Of a stretch of DNA of 42,153 nt, positions 15,870-24,041 are shown one piece after another. The notes beneath the pieces were generated by a model. The model saw nothing but the letters and a program-made list of their open reading frames with translations, was not told where the DNA came from and searched no databases. Numbering within the stretch: the stretch's first letter is position 1; each line of letters opens with the position of its first letter. The DNA is from Candidatus Gastranaerophilales bacterium (GTDB lineage: Bacteria; Cyanobacteriota; Vampirovibrionia; Gastranaerophilales; Gastranaerophilaceae), in the NCBI GenBank assembly GCA_944325065.1, contig CALUYS010000015.1, positions 1-42,153 on the forward strand, read 5' to 3'. The translations under genes and the position numbers were made by a program.

Positions 15870-18341
15870 GTGATTGAAGAATTGTATTTTCCACAAAAAA
15901 TAGAGAAAAAACAAAGAAAATTTTGGGATGAGTTAAAAATAAATAAAACATCAGAAGATATCTCAAAACCTAAATATTATGCTTTGTCTATGTTTCCATA
16001 TCCATCTGGCAGGTTGCATATGGGGCATGTGAGGAATTATACAATAACTGATGTTATTGCACGATTCAAAAAGATGCAAGGGTATAATGTTCTTCATCCT
16101 ATGGGTTGGGATAGTTTTGGTTTGCCTGCTGAAAATGCAGCTATTCAAAAAGGTGTAAATCCTAAAGATTGGACGTTAAAAAATATTTCCTATATGAAAG
16201 AACAATTAAATAACCTTGGTTTAATGTATGATTGGGATAGAGAAGTCACAACTTGCTTACCTGATTATTACAAATGGACTCAATATTTATTCCAACAATT
16301 TTATAAAAAAGGACTTGCTTATAAAAGTGAAGCAGCTGTAAATTGGTGTGATAAATGTGGAACGGTGCTTGCAAATGAACAGGTTATTGATGGAAAATGT
16401 TGGAGATGTGACAATATCGTTGAGAAAAAATATCTATCACAATGGTTTTTAAAAATAACAGATTATGCTCAAGAACTTCTTGATAGCATTGACAAACTTG
16501 ATGGTTGGGGTGAAAATGTCAAACTTATGCAAAAAAATTGGATAGGTAAATCCCAAGGAACAACAATAGATTTTAAAGTAAAAGGTGAAAAAAATTTGTC
16601 GGTTAAAGTCTACACAACTCGTCCTGATACAGTTTATGGTGTAACTTATCTTGTTGTAGCACCTGAATATAAAGATATTGAAAAATTAACAACAGAAGAA
16701 AACAAAGAAGCTGTTGAAACTTATCGCAAAAATGCAAAACGCTTAACTGAAATAGAAAGATTATCAACTGCAAGGGAAAAAACAGGTGTAAAACTTGGAA
16801 CTTATGTTATCAACCCATTTAATGGTGAAGAAGTTCCTCTTTATGCTGCCGATTATGCTCTTGTTGAATACGGCACAGGAGCCGTTATGGCAGTTCCGGC
16901 TCATGACGAGCGTGATTTTGCTTTCGCTAAAAAATATAACTTACCTTTAAAAGTTGTTATTCAAAATCCTGAAAATCCAAGTGATTGCAAAACTGAAGCA
17001 TTTACTGACGATGGGATTTTGATTAATTCAGGGGAATTCGACGGTTTAAATAATGTTGAGGCAAAAGAAAAAATAACTCAAAAAGCTACAAAAGAAGGTT
17101 ATGGAAATGCACAAACTCAATATCGTTTGCGCGACTGGTTAATTTCTCGGCAAAGATACTGGGGAGCTCCAATACCTGTTGTATATTGTGAAAATTGTGG
17201 TATCCAACTTGTCCCAGAAGACCAATTGCCTGTTTTATTACCGGAAGATGTTGATTTTTCCGTTGTTGGACGTTCACCAATTACAACATCCAAAACATTT
17301 ATTGATACCACTTGCCCAAAATGTGGCAAAAAGGCAAAAAGAGAAACAGATACAATGGACACCTTTATGTGTTCAAGTTGGTATTACTTAAGATATTGTG
17401 ATCCTAAAAACGAAAAAAAACCTTTTGACAAAGAACTTGTCGATAAATATATGAATGTTGACCAGTATGTTGGTGGTATTGAACATGCTATTTTACATTT
17501 GCTTTATTCCCGTTTTGTTACAAAAGCCCTCCGAGATATGGGATTCTTAAACTCAGATGAACCATTTAAAAACCTACTTACTCAAGGTATGGTTTTAAAA
17601 GATGGCTCTAAAATGTCAAAATCAAAAGGTAATACTGTAGATCCAGATGAAATATTTGAAAATTATGGTGCCGATACAGCTAGACTCTTTATTTTATCTG
17701 ACTCACCACCACAACGTGATTTCGATTGGTCAGATGCTGGTGTTGAAGGTTGCTATAAATTCTTAAACCGTGTTTGGAAATTATACTACCAAAATCAAAA
17801 CAAAATTAGTTTAGATTATAAAATTGATTTTAATAATTTATCAAAAGATAGTGATAAATTAGTTCGACTTACAAATATTGCAATAAAGAAAATAACTTCT
17901 GATATTGAGCATGAATTTCAATTTAATACAGTTATTTCAAAATATCGTGAGTATGTTAATTCTATATGTGACTATTTAAATGTTGAAGAAATAGATAATA
18001 ATGTTTTAAGTTATGCATTAATCACATTACTTAAGCTTATGTCACCAGTTTGTGTTCATATGACTGATGAATTATATCAAAATCTTGGTGGGAAAGGGTC
18101 AATTCATAAACTTGAGTGGCCAAAATATGATGAAAACCTTACTCAAATGAGCGATATAACACTTGTTGTCATGATAAACGGTAAATTACGCGATAAAATT
18201 ACTGTTTCATCTCAAGCTAATGAAGACGAGTTAAAAAATAAAGCACTCGAAAGTCCAAAAGTCAAAGATTTTATTTTAGGTAAAACAATAGTTAAAACTA
18301 TTGTTGTGCCTAAAAAACTTGTAAATATTGTTATTAAATAA
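15870..18341 (+). CDS. leuS: leucine-tRNA ligase
   Basis: Class I synthetase that charges tRNA-Leu, with post-transfer editing. HIGH-type motif HMGH at 50-53 (MFPYPSGRLHMGH), the GWDSFGLPAENAA segment at 79-91, a zinc-type insert CDKCGT...CWRC, the CP1 editing domain with TTRPDT and a GTGAVMAVPAHDERD pocket, the SSWYYLRYCDP segment, and KMSKS at 581-585. The anticodon-binding and C-terminal domains follow, ending with VMINGKLRDKI. Length (823) is normal for bacterial LeuS. The start is GTG, with AGAGGT nine bases upstream and its own promoter. folK follows after about ten bases, so leuS, folK and the flavoprotein probably form one operon. Confidence 0.97.
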   Translation: MIEELYFPQKIEKKQRKFWDELKINKTSEDISKPKYYALSMFPYPSGRLHMGHVRNYTITDVIARFKKMQGYNVLHPMGWDSFGLPAENAAIQKGVNPKDWTLKNISYMKEQLNNLGLMYDWDREVTTCLPDYYKWTQYLFQQFYKKGLAYKSEAAVNWCDKCGTVLANEQVIDGKCWRCDNIVEKKYLSQWFLKITDYAQELLDSIDKLDGWGENVKLMQKNWIGKSQGTTIDFKVKGEKNLSVKVYTTRPDTVYGVTYLVVAPEYKDIEKLTTEENKEAVETYRKNAKRLTEIERLSTAREKTGVKLGTYVINPFNGEEVPLYAADYALVEYGTGAVMAVPAHDERDFAFAKKYNLPLKVVIQNPENPSDCKTEAFTDDGILINSGEFDGLNNVEAKEKITQKATKEGYGNAQTQYRLRDWLISRQRYWGAPIPVVYCENCGIQLVPEDQLPVLLPEDVDFSVVGRSPITTSKTFIDTTCPKCGKKAKRETDTMDTFMCSSWYYLRYCDPKNEKKPFDKELVDKYMNVDQYVGGIEHAILHLLYSRFVTKALRDMGFLNSDEPFKNLLTQGMVLKDGSKMSKSKGNTVDPDEIFENYGADTARLFILSDSPPQRDFDWSDAGVEGCYKFLNRVWKLYYQNQNKISLDYKIDFNNLSKDSDKLVRLTNIAIKKITSDIEHEFQFNTVISKYREYVNSICDYLNVEEIDNNVLSYALITLLKLMSPVCVHMTDELYQNLGGKGSIHKLEWPKYDENLTQMSDITLVVMINGKLRDKITVSSQANEDELKNKALESPKVKDFILGKTIVKTIVVPKKLVNIVIK

Positions 18342-18350
18342 AGGAATAAA

Positions 18351-18866
18351 ATGCCAATAGCATACTTATCATTGGGATCAAATATAGACGACAGATTGGG
18401 TAATATCCAGCGGGCTGTTAGTATTTTATCTTCAAATTATAATATTAAAGTTATAAGAACTTCGGCTTTTTATGAAACTGAACCTTGGGGGAATAAAAAT
18501 CAAGATTGGTTTGTTAATGCTTGTATCGAAATAAGCACAAAATTATCACCTAAAGATTTATTGAATGCGTGTTTTGAAGTTGAAAAAATATTAGGAAGAG
18601 TTCGTGATGAAAATATTCCTAAATGGTCAAGTCGCACTATTGATATAGATATTATTTTTTATGATGATTTAATTCTAAATGAACCTAATTTAACAATCCC
18701 TCATAAATATATGCATAAAAGGGCTTTTGTTCTTGTACCTTTGCTCGAGTTGATTGCTGATTATAAACATCCTAAATTTAATATTACACTTGAAGAAATG
18801 TATTATAATTTGGAGACATTAGAAGATGTTTACTTATATGGAACAAGATATACAAGCCCAAATTAA
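18351..18866 (+). CDS. folK: 2-amino-4-hydroxy-6-hydroxymethyldihydropteridine pyrophosphokinase
   Basis: Folate biosynthesis: transfers pyrophosphate from ATP to 6-hydroxymethyl-7,8-dihydropterin. Signatures in order: LSLGSNIDDR near 6-15, SAFYETEPWGNKNQDWFVNAC around 41-61, GRVRDENIPKWSSRTIDIDIIFYDD around 83-107 with the two metal-binding Asp in DIDI, and IPHKYMHKRAFVLVPLLEL near the end. Length (171) is normal. AAAGGA precedes the ATG. The 3' end overlaps the start of the next gene by 41 bases in another frame. Other folate genes are not in the window. Confidence 0.95.
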   Translation: MPIAYLSLGSNIDDRLGNIQRAVSILSSNYNIKVIRTSAFYETEPWGNKNQDWFVNACIEISTKLSPKDLLNACFEVEKILGRVRDENIPKWSSRTIDIDIIFYDDLILNEPNLTIPHKYMHKRAFVLVPLLELIADYKHPKFNITLEEMYYNLETLEDVYLYGTRYTSPN

Positions 18867-20031
18867 CTATCCGCAGATTGCTATCATTGGCGGCGGACCT
18901 TCAGGTGTAATGGCAGCTATATTTGCTGCACAAAAAAATTATAATATCACTATTTTTGAAAAAGGAGATTTATTAAAAACTCTTCTTCAAACCGGCAATG
19001 GAAGATGTAATATTACATATAATGAACCTGAATTTAAAGAGTTGACCAAGTTTTATCCACGTGGTAATAAATTTCTCTATTCTGTTTTTGCACGGTTTAA
19101 TGTTCTTGACACAATTAATTTTTTCGAAAATCTTGGGATAAAATTATATACTCAAAATGACAATCGTATGTTCCCCATTTCAAATAATGCACAAGATGTA
19201 AGACAAGCGTTATTAAAAAAAATTGCTGAAACTACAAGAATCAAAGTCATCAAAAAAAGAATTTCACATGTTTCATTGTATGAAGATTGCTCTTTTAATG
19301 TTAATCATGAATATATATTCGATAAAGTCATTGTTGCTATTGGCGGGAAAAGTAATTTAAAAACTATCTTAAAAGGTCTAAAATTAAATATTGTTCAACC
19401 TAAACCAGCTCTTTGTGCATTAAAGGTAAAAGAGGATTTTTTATATAAAATACCTGGAGTTTGTTTAAAAAATGTAAATTTAAAATATAAAGATTTAAAC
19501 ATTAATGATGATATTATGTTCTCACATCAAGCTATTACAGGGCCTTTAATTTATAAGTTGTCTTCTTATATGGCTTATGAACAAATGCCTTATTGTGTTA
19601 AGTTAAATTTTGCAAATATGGATAAAAAAGAATTTATTAACGATTTAAATATAAAAATCAAAGAATCACCAAATAAACTCTTAATTAACACATTATCATA
19701 CTATTTCCCAAAATCTTTTGTAAACACAATTTTAAGTGAATATAATTTACCTTTTAATATTAAAAATATAGATGCAAATAAAGCTTTAAAAGAAAAAATA
19801 GCTTCTTTATTTTGTGAATATGAGTTAAATATTATTGATACAGTAAAACAAGGTGAAGTTGTGACAGCAGGTGGTGTTGATTTAGACCAAATTAACCCAA
19901 AAACGTTAGAATGTAAAACTATAAAAGGTTTATATTTTATTGGCGAAGCACTTGATGTAGATGGTCTTTGTGGTGGGTTTAATCTTCAAAATTGTTGGAG
20001 CACTGGATTTGTTTCAGCTATGTATTTATAA
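18826..20031 (+). CDS. BaiN/HI0933-family FAD-dependent oxidoreductase
   Basis: Predicted NAD(P)/FAD flavoprotein of about 400 residues; cellular role unknown (named members include BaiN, reported in bile-acid dehydroxylation). The FAD-binding GGGPSG is at 22-27, the family signature TGNGRCNIT at 56-64, FSHQAITGPLIYKLS in the middle, and the C-terminal AGGVDLDQINP and GLYFIGEALDVDGLCGGFNLQ, which binds FAD. The chosen ATG overlaps folK by 41 bases with GGAG upstream. An ATG four codons later is an equal alternative. The stop overlaps the end of a truncated B-family gene on minus by six bases. Its presence in a leuS-folK operon suggests housekeeping expression. Confidence 0.88.
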   Translation: MFTYMEQDIQAQINYPQIAIIGGGPSGVMAAIFAAQKNYNITIFEKGDLLKTLLQTGNGRCNITYNEPEFKELTKFYPRGNKFLYSVFARFNVLDTINFFENLGIKLYTQNDNRMFPISNNAQDVRQALLKKIAETTRIKVIKKRISHVSLYEDCSFNVNHEYIFDKVIVAIGGKSNLKTILKGLKLNIVQPKPALCALKVKEDFLYKIPGVCLKNVNLKYKDLNINDDIMFSHQAITGPLIYKLSSYMAYEQMPYCVKLNFANMDKKEFINDLNIKIKESPNKLLINTLSYYFPKSFVNTILSEYNLPFNIKNIDANKALKEKIASLFCEYELNIIDTVKQGEVVTAGGVDLDQINPKTLECKTIKGLYFIGEALDVDGLCGGFNLQNCWSTGFVSAMYL

Positions 20032-20199
20032 TAATTTAAATTCAAACCCTAACCCAACCCCAAGCCAAGTTTCTTGTTCTTGTGTCATGCTTTGATTTTG
20101 TGTTTTAACAACATTGCTTTTGAAGCTTGGTTGTTGGTTGTTTTTTATTTTTAAAGAGGAATGAGGGCATGCCCTCATTCCTTGAAGATTTGTTATCAT
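20026..20199 (-). pseudogene. B3': truncated copy of the SFKG membrane-protein family
   Basis: A 57-codon ORF starting with ATG overlapping the stop of the kinase-like gene A2 (TAATG). It aligns with the first ~55 residues of B1: MIT at the start, RACP, then NNQQPSFK and TQEQETWLGVGL at the beginning of the membrane helix, after which it runs out into an unrelated tail and a stop inside the flavoprotein's last codons. It lacks the helix and the whole C-terminal domain. Sequence divergence from B1/B2 is much larger than between B1 and B2, so it is an older remnant. The conserved A-B overlap shows it descends from a former A-B pair. Confidence 0.7.
20157..20182. repeat. perfect 26-bp palindrome near the start of B3'
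   Basis: AGGAATGAGGGC (20157-20168) and GCCCTCATTCCT (20171-20182) are exact complements around AT. It sits over codons 6-15 of B3', at the same place as a different palindrome in B1 and B2. The inner AGGGC/GCCCT is shared and encodes RACP; the outer arms differ but still pair. Confidence 0.85.
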
Positions 20200-21926
20200 T
20201 ATGGTAAGACCTTTCCAGTTAATATACCTATTGACTTTTTAGCTTTTGACTCAAGACTACTATCATGTTTTTCTACAGCATTTTTTAAATTAATAAAAGC
20301 TGCTTCTAACTTTATAACTCTTGTTTTTAAACCAATTTTTTCTTCGTCATCATCATCTTCCATAACCTCATCCCACCTTGATTTTGCCCCATTCGACAAC
20401 ACATCAGAAAGCTTGGTTTTATCAGGTACAGCGTTTTTATAAGGATGTTTTGCTCCATCAACACCTGTTCCAAAAAGGTGATGGAAATAAGAATATCCGG
20501 ATTGGTTATTTTGATGCTCTTCGCCAGCTACAAGTCTTTTCATCCAGTTTATTGAACCTTTATACCAATCTTTTGTTTTATTATGCCAATCTTTTCCAAA
20601 TTTTCTCATTTCTTCAAAATATTCATCTTCAGCCCTTGAAGTTTCTGAATAAGGTCTTTGAGGTTGAAATTCTGATAACATTTTTGCTGCAAAGTTTGCT
20701 CTTGCTTGATATCTCACCATTTCTAACATATCTTTGGGTTGACAATTTTCTGTATCAAGGTATCCATATTGTTTTTCATGGTTTTTCAATATTGAAAGTC
20801 TTAATATTTCTGCATCTAAAACATCCTCTGTCGGATTTTCATAGACTGCTTTACGAACTTTTTCTAGTCTGTTTGATGTATCACAATATTTGGCTCTTTC
20901 CATAAAATACATTTTTAAGAAATCTCGACAAGATTTTTTATTATTTTTATAATCCATACCATTATGTTCATTAATTTGATACAAATCTTTTATATATGAA
21001 CTTAAGCCAGCATTTTCAAACCCTAACATATTGGTTCTTTTTTCATTTGGGGCAAATGTGAACACTTTGTCTGCTTCATTCATATTTGTTTGCCATTCTA
21101 AATCAATGATTGTTGGAGTTTCTTTTTCATATAATATATTTCCAAGATTTAAATCTGGATTAAATAACATTTTTTTATCTAATTGCGATAGTATACTTAA
21201 AACATCTTTTATATTTTGTCGAGTTAAAACATTAAATTTTTTATCTCCATTTCTTTTTTTTAGTCCTTTAGATACTCCAGGTTGAAATTCTGATATCAAA
21301 AAGATACTGCCATCACGAGTTTTCATCAATGCTACACCTTGCTGCATACTTGGCATATCAACTACTTTCTTCAATTCTTCAAATTCATTTTCAAGATTTT
21401 TTGAATTACTTTTTTGTGTTTCTTTTATTACAAATTGAGTGTAATCTCCAGATAATAATGTTAATGTTTTTTCAAAAATTAAAGGATGAGGCTCGTAGTG
21501 CCAAGGTAAAGAGTTTCCGTTTGAATTACCATCATCAACTGAAGTTAACCAATCTTTTACTAAATATGCATTTCCAGACATTCCACTTCCTAAGTATTGT
21601 GCACTCATAAGTTGTGAATTAATTTTGCTATTATATTTCTCATTATAACTTAATCTTTTGTCCCAACATTCTTTTTGTCTGTGTTTGGTTTCATCTTCAA
21701 ATTTATCTATAAATTTAGATAATCTTTTTAGAAAATTTTGATGTTGATTATGTTTTATAACCTCCTGATATACCACGGGACTTCCAAAACTCACAATATC
21801 TTTTTTCAAATTTCCATTTTGCATTTTGGGCAAGCCAAATTTGGACATCGCAAAATTGTTTTTAGTTTCTCTTTCTTTTTTTACTTCGTTTTTGTTTGAA
21901 TTCAATCCCATTTTTTCAATTTTCAT
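20199..21926 (-). CDS. A2: SFG-motif protein with kinase-like (APH-type) core
   Basis: No named family recognised; 575 residues. The N-terminus is polar with AMSKFGLPKMQ (26-36) and SFGSP (46-50), nearly the same as in A1. A protein-kinase-like core follows: glycine loop GSGMSGNAY (113-121), Lys168 in FVIKET, a Glu near 181-184, the catalytic loop PDLNLGN with Asp258 and Asn263, and Asp275 in IIDLEW in place of DFG. This pattern matches aminoglycoside/choline kinase relatives more than Ser/Thr kinases. A roughly 250-residue helical domain follows, shared with A1 and B1. The tail differs from A1 and has an acidic run (EDDDDEE). GGAG precedes the ATG, 21 bases after B2. Kinase activity and target are inferred. 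Confidence 0.7.
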   Translation of the reverse strand: MKIEKMGLNSNKNEVKKERETKNNFAMSKFGLPKMQNGNLKKDIVSFGSPVVYQEVIKHNQHQNFLKRLSKFIDKFEDETKHRQKECWDKRLSYNEKYNSKINSQLMSAQYLGSGMSGNAYLVKDWLTSVDDGNSNGNSLPWHYEPHPLIFEKTLTLLSGDYTQFVIKETQKSNSKNLENEFEELKKVVDMPSMQQGVALMKTRDGSIFLISEFQPGVSKGLKKRNGDKKFNVLTRQNIKDVLSILSQLDKKMLFNPDLNLGNILYEKETPTIIDLEWQTNMNEADKVFTFAPNEKRTNMLGFENAGLSSYIKDLYQINEHNGMDYKNNKKSCRDFLKMYFMERAKYCDTSNRLEKVRKAVYENPTEDVLDAEILRLSILKNHEKQYGYLDTENCQPKDMLEMVRYQARANFAAKMLSEFQPQRPYSETSRAEDEYFEEMRKFGKDWHNKTKDWYKGSINWMKRLVAGEEHQNNQSGYSYFHHLFGTGVDGAKHPYKNAVPDKTKLSDVLSNGAKSRWDEVMEDDDDEEKIGLKTRVIKLEAAFINLKNAVEKHDSSLESKAKKSIGILTGKVLP

Positions 21927-21947
21927 AAATACTCTCCTTTACTTAAG

Positions 21948-22421
21948 CTAAACTATTATTTTATTTTGTGATTCAAATGATGCAGCTACATTTGGCACAA
22001 CTTTAACCATTTCCCATTTTGGATTGTATTGTTTCAAACTAACATTGACAAAATGTTTTTGCATCTTGTTTTCAAGCTCTTTAACTTGTTTTTGAGGTGT
22101 AAATTTTGTTTTGTCAACTGTTTTTGAAGCTTCGTTTGTTTTAGGTTTCATTTCAACTTTTTGCGATTCAGCAGATTTTATTTTAGGTGTTCTTGTTTCA
22201 TTTTTTTTCTTACCTTTTGAGCATGCCCACGCAATCAAACCAATTGCAAGGGCGATAAACGTTGTCAACCCAACAGCAACCCATGTTTTTTGTTCATTTG
22301 TCATGCCTTGATTTTGTTTTTCAGAAACGTTTCCTTTGAAACTTGTCTGTTGGTTATTCTTTTGGATTTTAAAGGTGTAAACAGGGCAAGCCCTGTTTAC
22401 ACTTATGTTTGATGTTATCAT
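21948..22421 (-). CDS. B2: short SFKG-motif single-pass membrane protein (truncated paralogue of B1)
   Basis: 157 residues. The first ~132 codons are identical in DNA to B1. SFKG is at 27-30, a membrane helix at about 47-67 (WVAVGLTTFIALAIGLIAW), then a basic stop-transfer stretch and a Lys/Glu/Thr linker. From about residue 136 it diverges (WEMVKVVPNV against WDMVKTIPNV in B1) and stops at 157, so it lacks the roughly 330-residue C-terminal part. Its start overlaps the B1 stop (ATGA), so translation is coupled. It may be a functional short anchor or a by-product of recombination between direct repeats. The few changes near its end suggest it was an independent gene before the repeat became identical. 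Confidence 0.65.
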   Translation of the reverse strand: MITSNISVNRACPVYTFKIQKNNQQTSFKGNVSEKQNQGMTNEQKTWVAVGLTTFIALAIGLIAWACSKGKKKNETRTPKIKSAESQKVEMKPKTNEASKTVDKTKFTPQKQVKELENKMQKHFVNVSLKQYNPKWEMVKVVPNVAASFESQNKIIV

Positions 22422-22608
22422 ATTAAAACCTCGGAAGTTAAATCTGATATTTCTGATTTTAAATCACTTTGAGCAGAGTAATCATTTTTATCAACAGCAT
22501 ATTTTAAAGAAACAAATTTGCCTTCTAATGTTCTAATAGTTTCTTTTAATGCTGGTATTTTGAAAGTCCTCCCCTTTATAACTTCTTTTTCTTCTTTTTC
22601 CATTACAT
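22024..22608. repeat. 585-bp direct repeat, copy 1
   Basis: By eye identical, base for base, to 23457-24041 (offset 1433). It spans the last ~63 codons of B1 and the first ~132 codons of B2. The first mismatches flanking the block are at 22023 and 22609. Confidence 0.9.
22375..22402. repeat. perfect 28-bp palindrome near the start of B2
   Basis: GTGTAAACAGGGC (22375-22387) and GCCCTGTTTACAC (22390-22402) are exact complements around AA, inside codons 7-16 of B2. It shares the AGGGC core but not the outer arms with the palindrome in B3'. Confidence 0.88.
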
Positions 22609-23854
22609 TATCCCACTTTGATTTTGCACTACTAGACAATATATCAGAAAGCATGGTATGTCGTTGACTGTTAGTAACGAAGATATATCTTTTATCATAG
22701 ACTTCTTCTTGTCCTTTTGTATAACATTTTGGTGCATCAACTTCACCTGTTATTATTTTTACAAAATTTGGCAATTTTTCGCTTGCTTCTTTCTTTAATC
22801 TTTCATGCCAAAATTTTCCAAGTTTATTCATATATTCAAAATATTTTTTCTCATTTTCACTTAAATTTTCTTTTTTAGGTTTAAATTCTTCAAGCATTTT
22901 GGCAGTATAATTTGCAATAAGTAATGGTTGAACAAATTTCACCATTTCGTGTGGTTCTTCAACACTTTTATCTGAATAAAGAAACTGTCTTGTGTTGTTT
23001 GCAAGCAAATGAAGTCTTAAAGTTTCAACATCAACAACATCATCGCTTGGATTTTTTAACATTTCACTTCTAACAACATCAAATTCGTTATCTTTATTAA
23101 AATATTCACTTCTAAGTTTTAAATATTCGACAAATGTTTCTTTTATTTTTGCATTTTTATCGGCATAATCATCAGCTTCTTTTTCAAGAGTTGGCAAACC
23201 TTTTTCGCCATTTGGTTTATCTTCATAATGGTCTCTATATTTAATCCCTTTAACCAACCTTGCTTCTTGAACTCCGTCGTGGCAATTGTGAAGTTCATAA
23301 AGAGTTGTTGAGCTTAAAAGTTTATCGGTATACAATTGTTGTTTCCTTCCCAAAAGCTGTGGAACAAGCACCATTTGTTCATACAATGAAAAATCGTTTT
23401 TTGGTTCAAAATCTGCAAGCACATTTGGAATGGTTTTAACCATATCCCATTTTGGGTTGTATTGTTTCAAACTAACATTGACAAAATGTTTTTGCATCTT
23501 GTTTTCAAGCTCTTTAACTTGTTTTTGAGGTGTAAATTTTGTTTTGTCAACTGTTTTTGAAGCTTCGTTTGTTTTAGGTTTCATTTCAACTTTTTGCGAT
23601 TCAGCAGATTTTATTTTAGGTGTTCTTGTTTCATTTTTTTTCTTACCTTTTGAGCATGCCCACGCAATCAAACCAATTGCAAGGGCGATAAACGTTGTCA
23701 ACCCAACAGCAACCCATGTTTTTTGTTCATTTGTCATGCCTTGATTTTGTTTTTCAGAAACGTTTCCTTTGAAACTTGTCTGTTGGTTATTCTTTTGGAT
23801 TTTAAAGGTGTAAACAGGGCAAGCCCTGTTTACACTTATGTTTGATGTTATCAT
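22418..23854 (-). CDS. B1: SFKG-motif single-pass membrane protein with A-type C-terminal domain
   Basis: No named family; 478 residues. SFKG at 27-30, membrane helix at about 47-67, basic residues right after it (CSKGKKK), and a linker to about 115. The rest is a helical domain alignable with the C-terminal half of the kinase-like A proteins: NPSDDVVDVETLRLHLL matches NPTEDVLDAEILRLSIL, then TAKMLEEFKP and LSDILSSSAKSKWDNVMEKEE. The last ~60 residues are identical to A1 even in DNA. It has no kinase core. The start overlaps the A1 stop (ATGA), so A1 and B1 are probably made together; a membrane-anchored partner of A1 is a reasonable inference. Confidence 0.7.
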   Translation of the reverse strand: MITSNISVNRACPVYTFKIQKNNQQTSFKGNVSEKQNQGMTNEQKTWVAVGLTTFIALAIGLIAWACSKGKKKNETRTPKIKSAESQKVEMKPKTNEASKTVDKTKFTPQKQVKELENKMQKHFVNVSLKQYNPKWDMVKTIPNVLADFEPKNDFSLYEQMVLVPQLLGRKQQLYTDKLLSSTTLYELHNCHDGVQEARLVKGIKYRDHYEDKPNGEKGLPTLEKEADDYADKNAKIKETFVEYLKLRSEYFNKDNEFDVVRSEMLKNPSDDVVDVETLRLHLLANNTRQFLYSDKSVEEPHEMVKFVQPLLIANYTAKMLEEFKPKKENLSENEKKYFEYMNKLGKFWHERLKKEASEKLPNFVKIITGEVDAPKCYTKGQEEVYDKRYIFVTNSQRHTMLSDILSSSAKSKWDNVMEKEEKEVIKGRTFKIPALKETIRTLEGKFVSLKYAVDKNDYSAQSDLKSEISDLTSEVLI

Positions 23855-24041
23855 ATTAAAACCTCGGAAGTTAAATCTGATATTTCTGATTTTAAATCAC
23901 TTTGAGCAGAGTAATCATTTTTATCAACAGCATATTTTAAAGAAACAAATTTGCCTTCTAATGTTCTAATAGTTTCTTTTAATGCTGGTATTTTGAAAGT
24001 CCTCCCCTTTATAACTTCTTTTTCTTCTTTTTCCATTACAT
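23457..24041. repeat. 585-bp direct repeat, copy 2
   Basis: Identical by eye to 22024-22608. It spans the last ~63 codons of A1 and the first ~132 codons of B1. Recombination between the copies would remove 1433 bp and join A1 directly to B2. Confidence 0.9.
23808..23835. repeat. perfect 28-bp palindrome near the start of B1
   Basis: GTGTAAACAGGGC (23808-23820) and GCCCTGTTTACAC (23823-23835) around AA, the same palindrome as in B2 because it lies within the 585-bp repeat. Confidence 0.88.
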
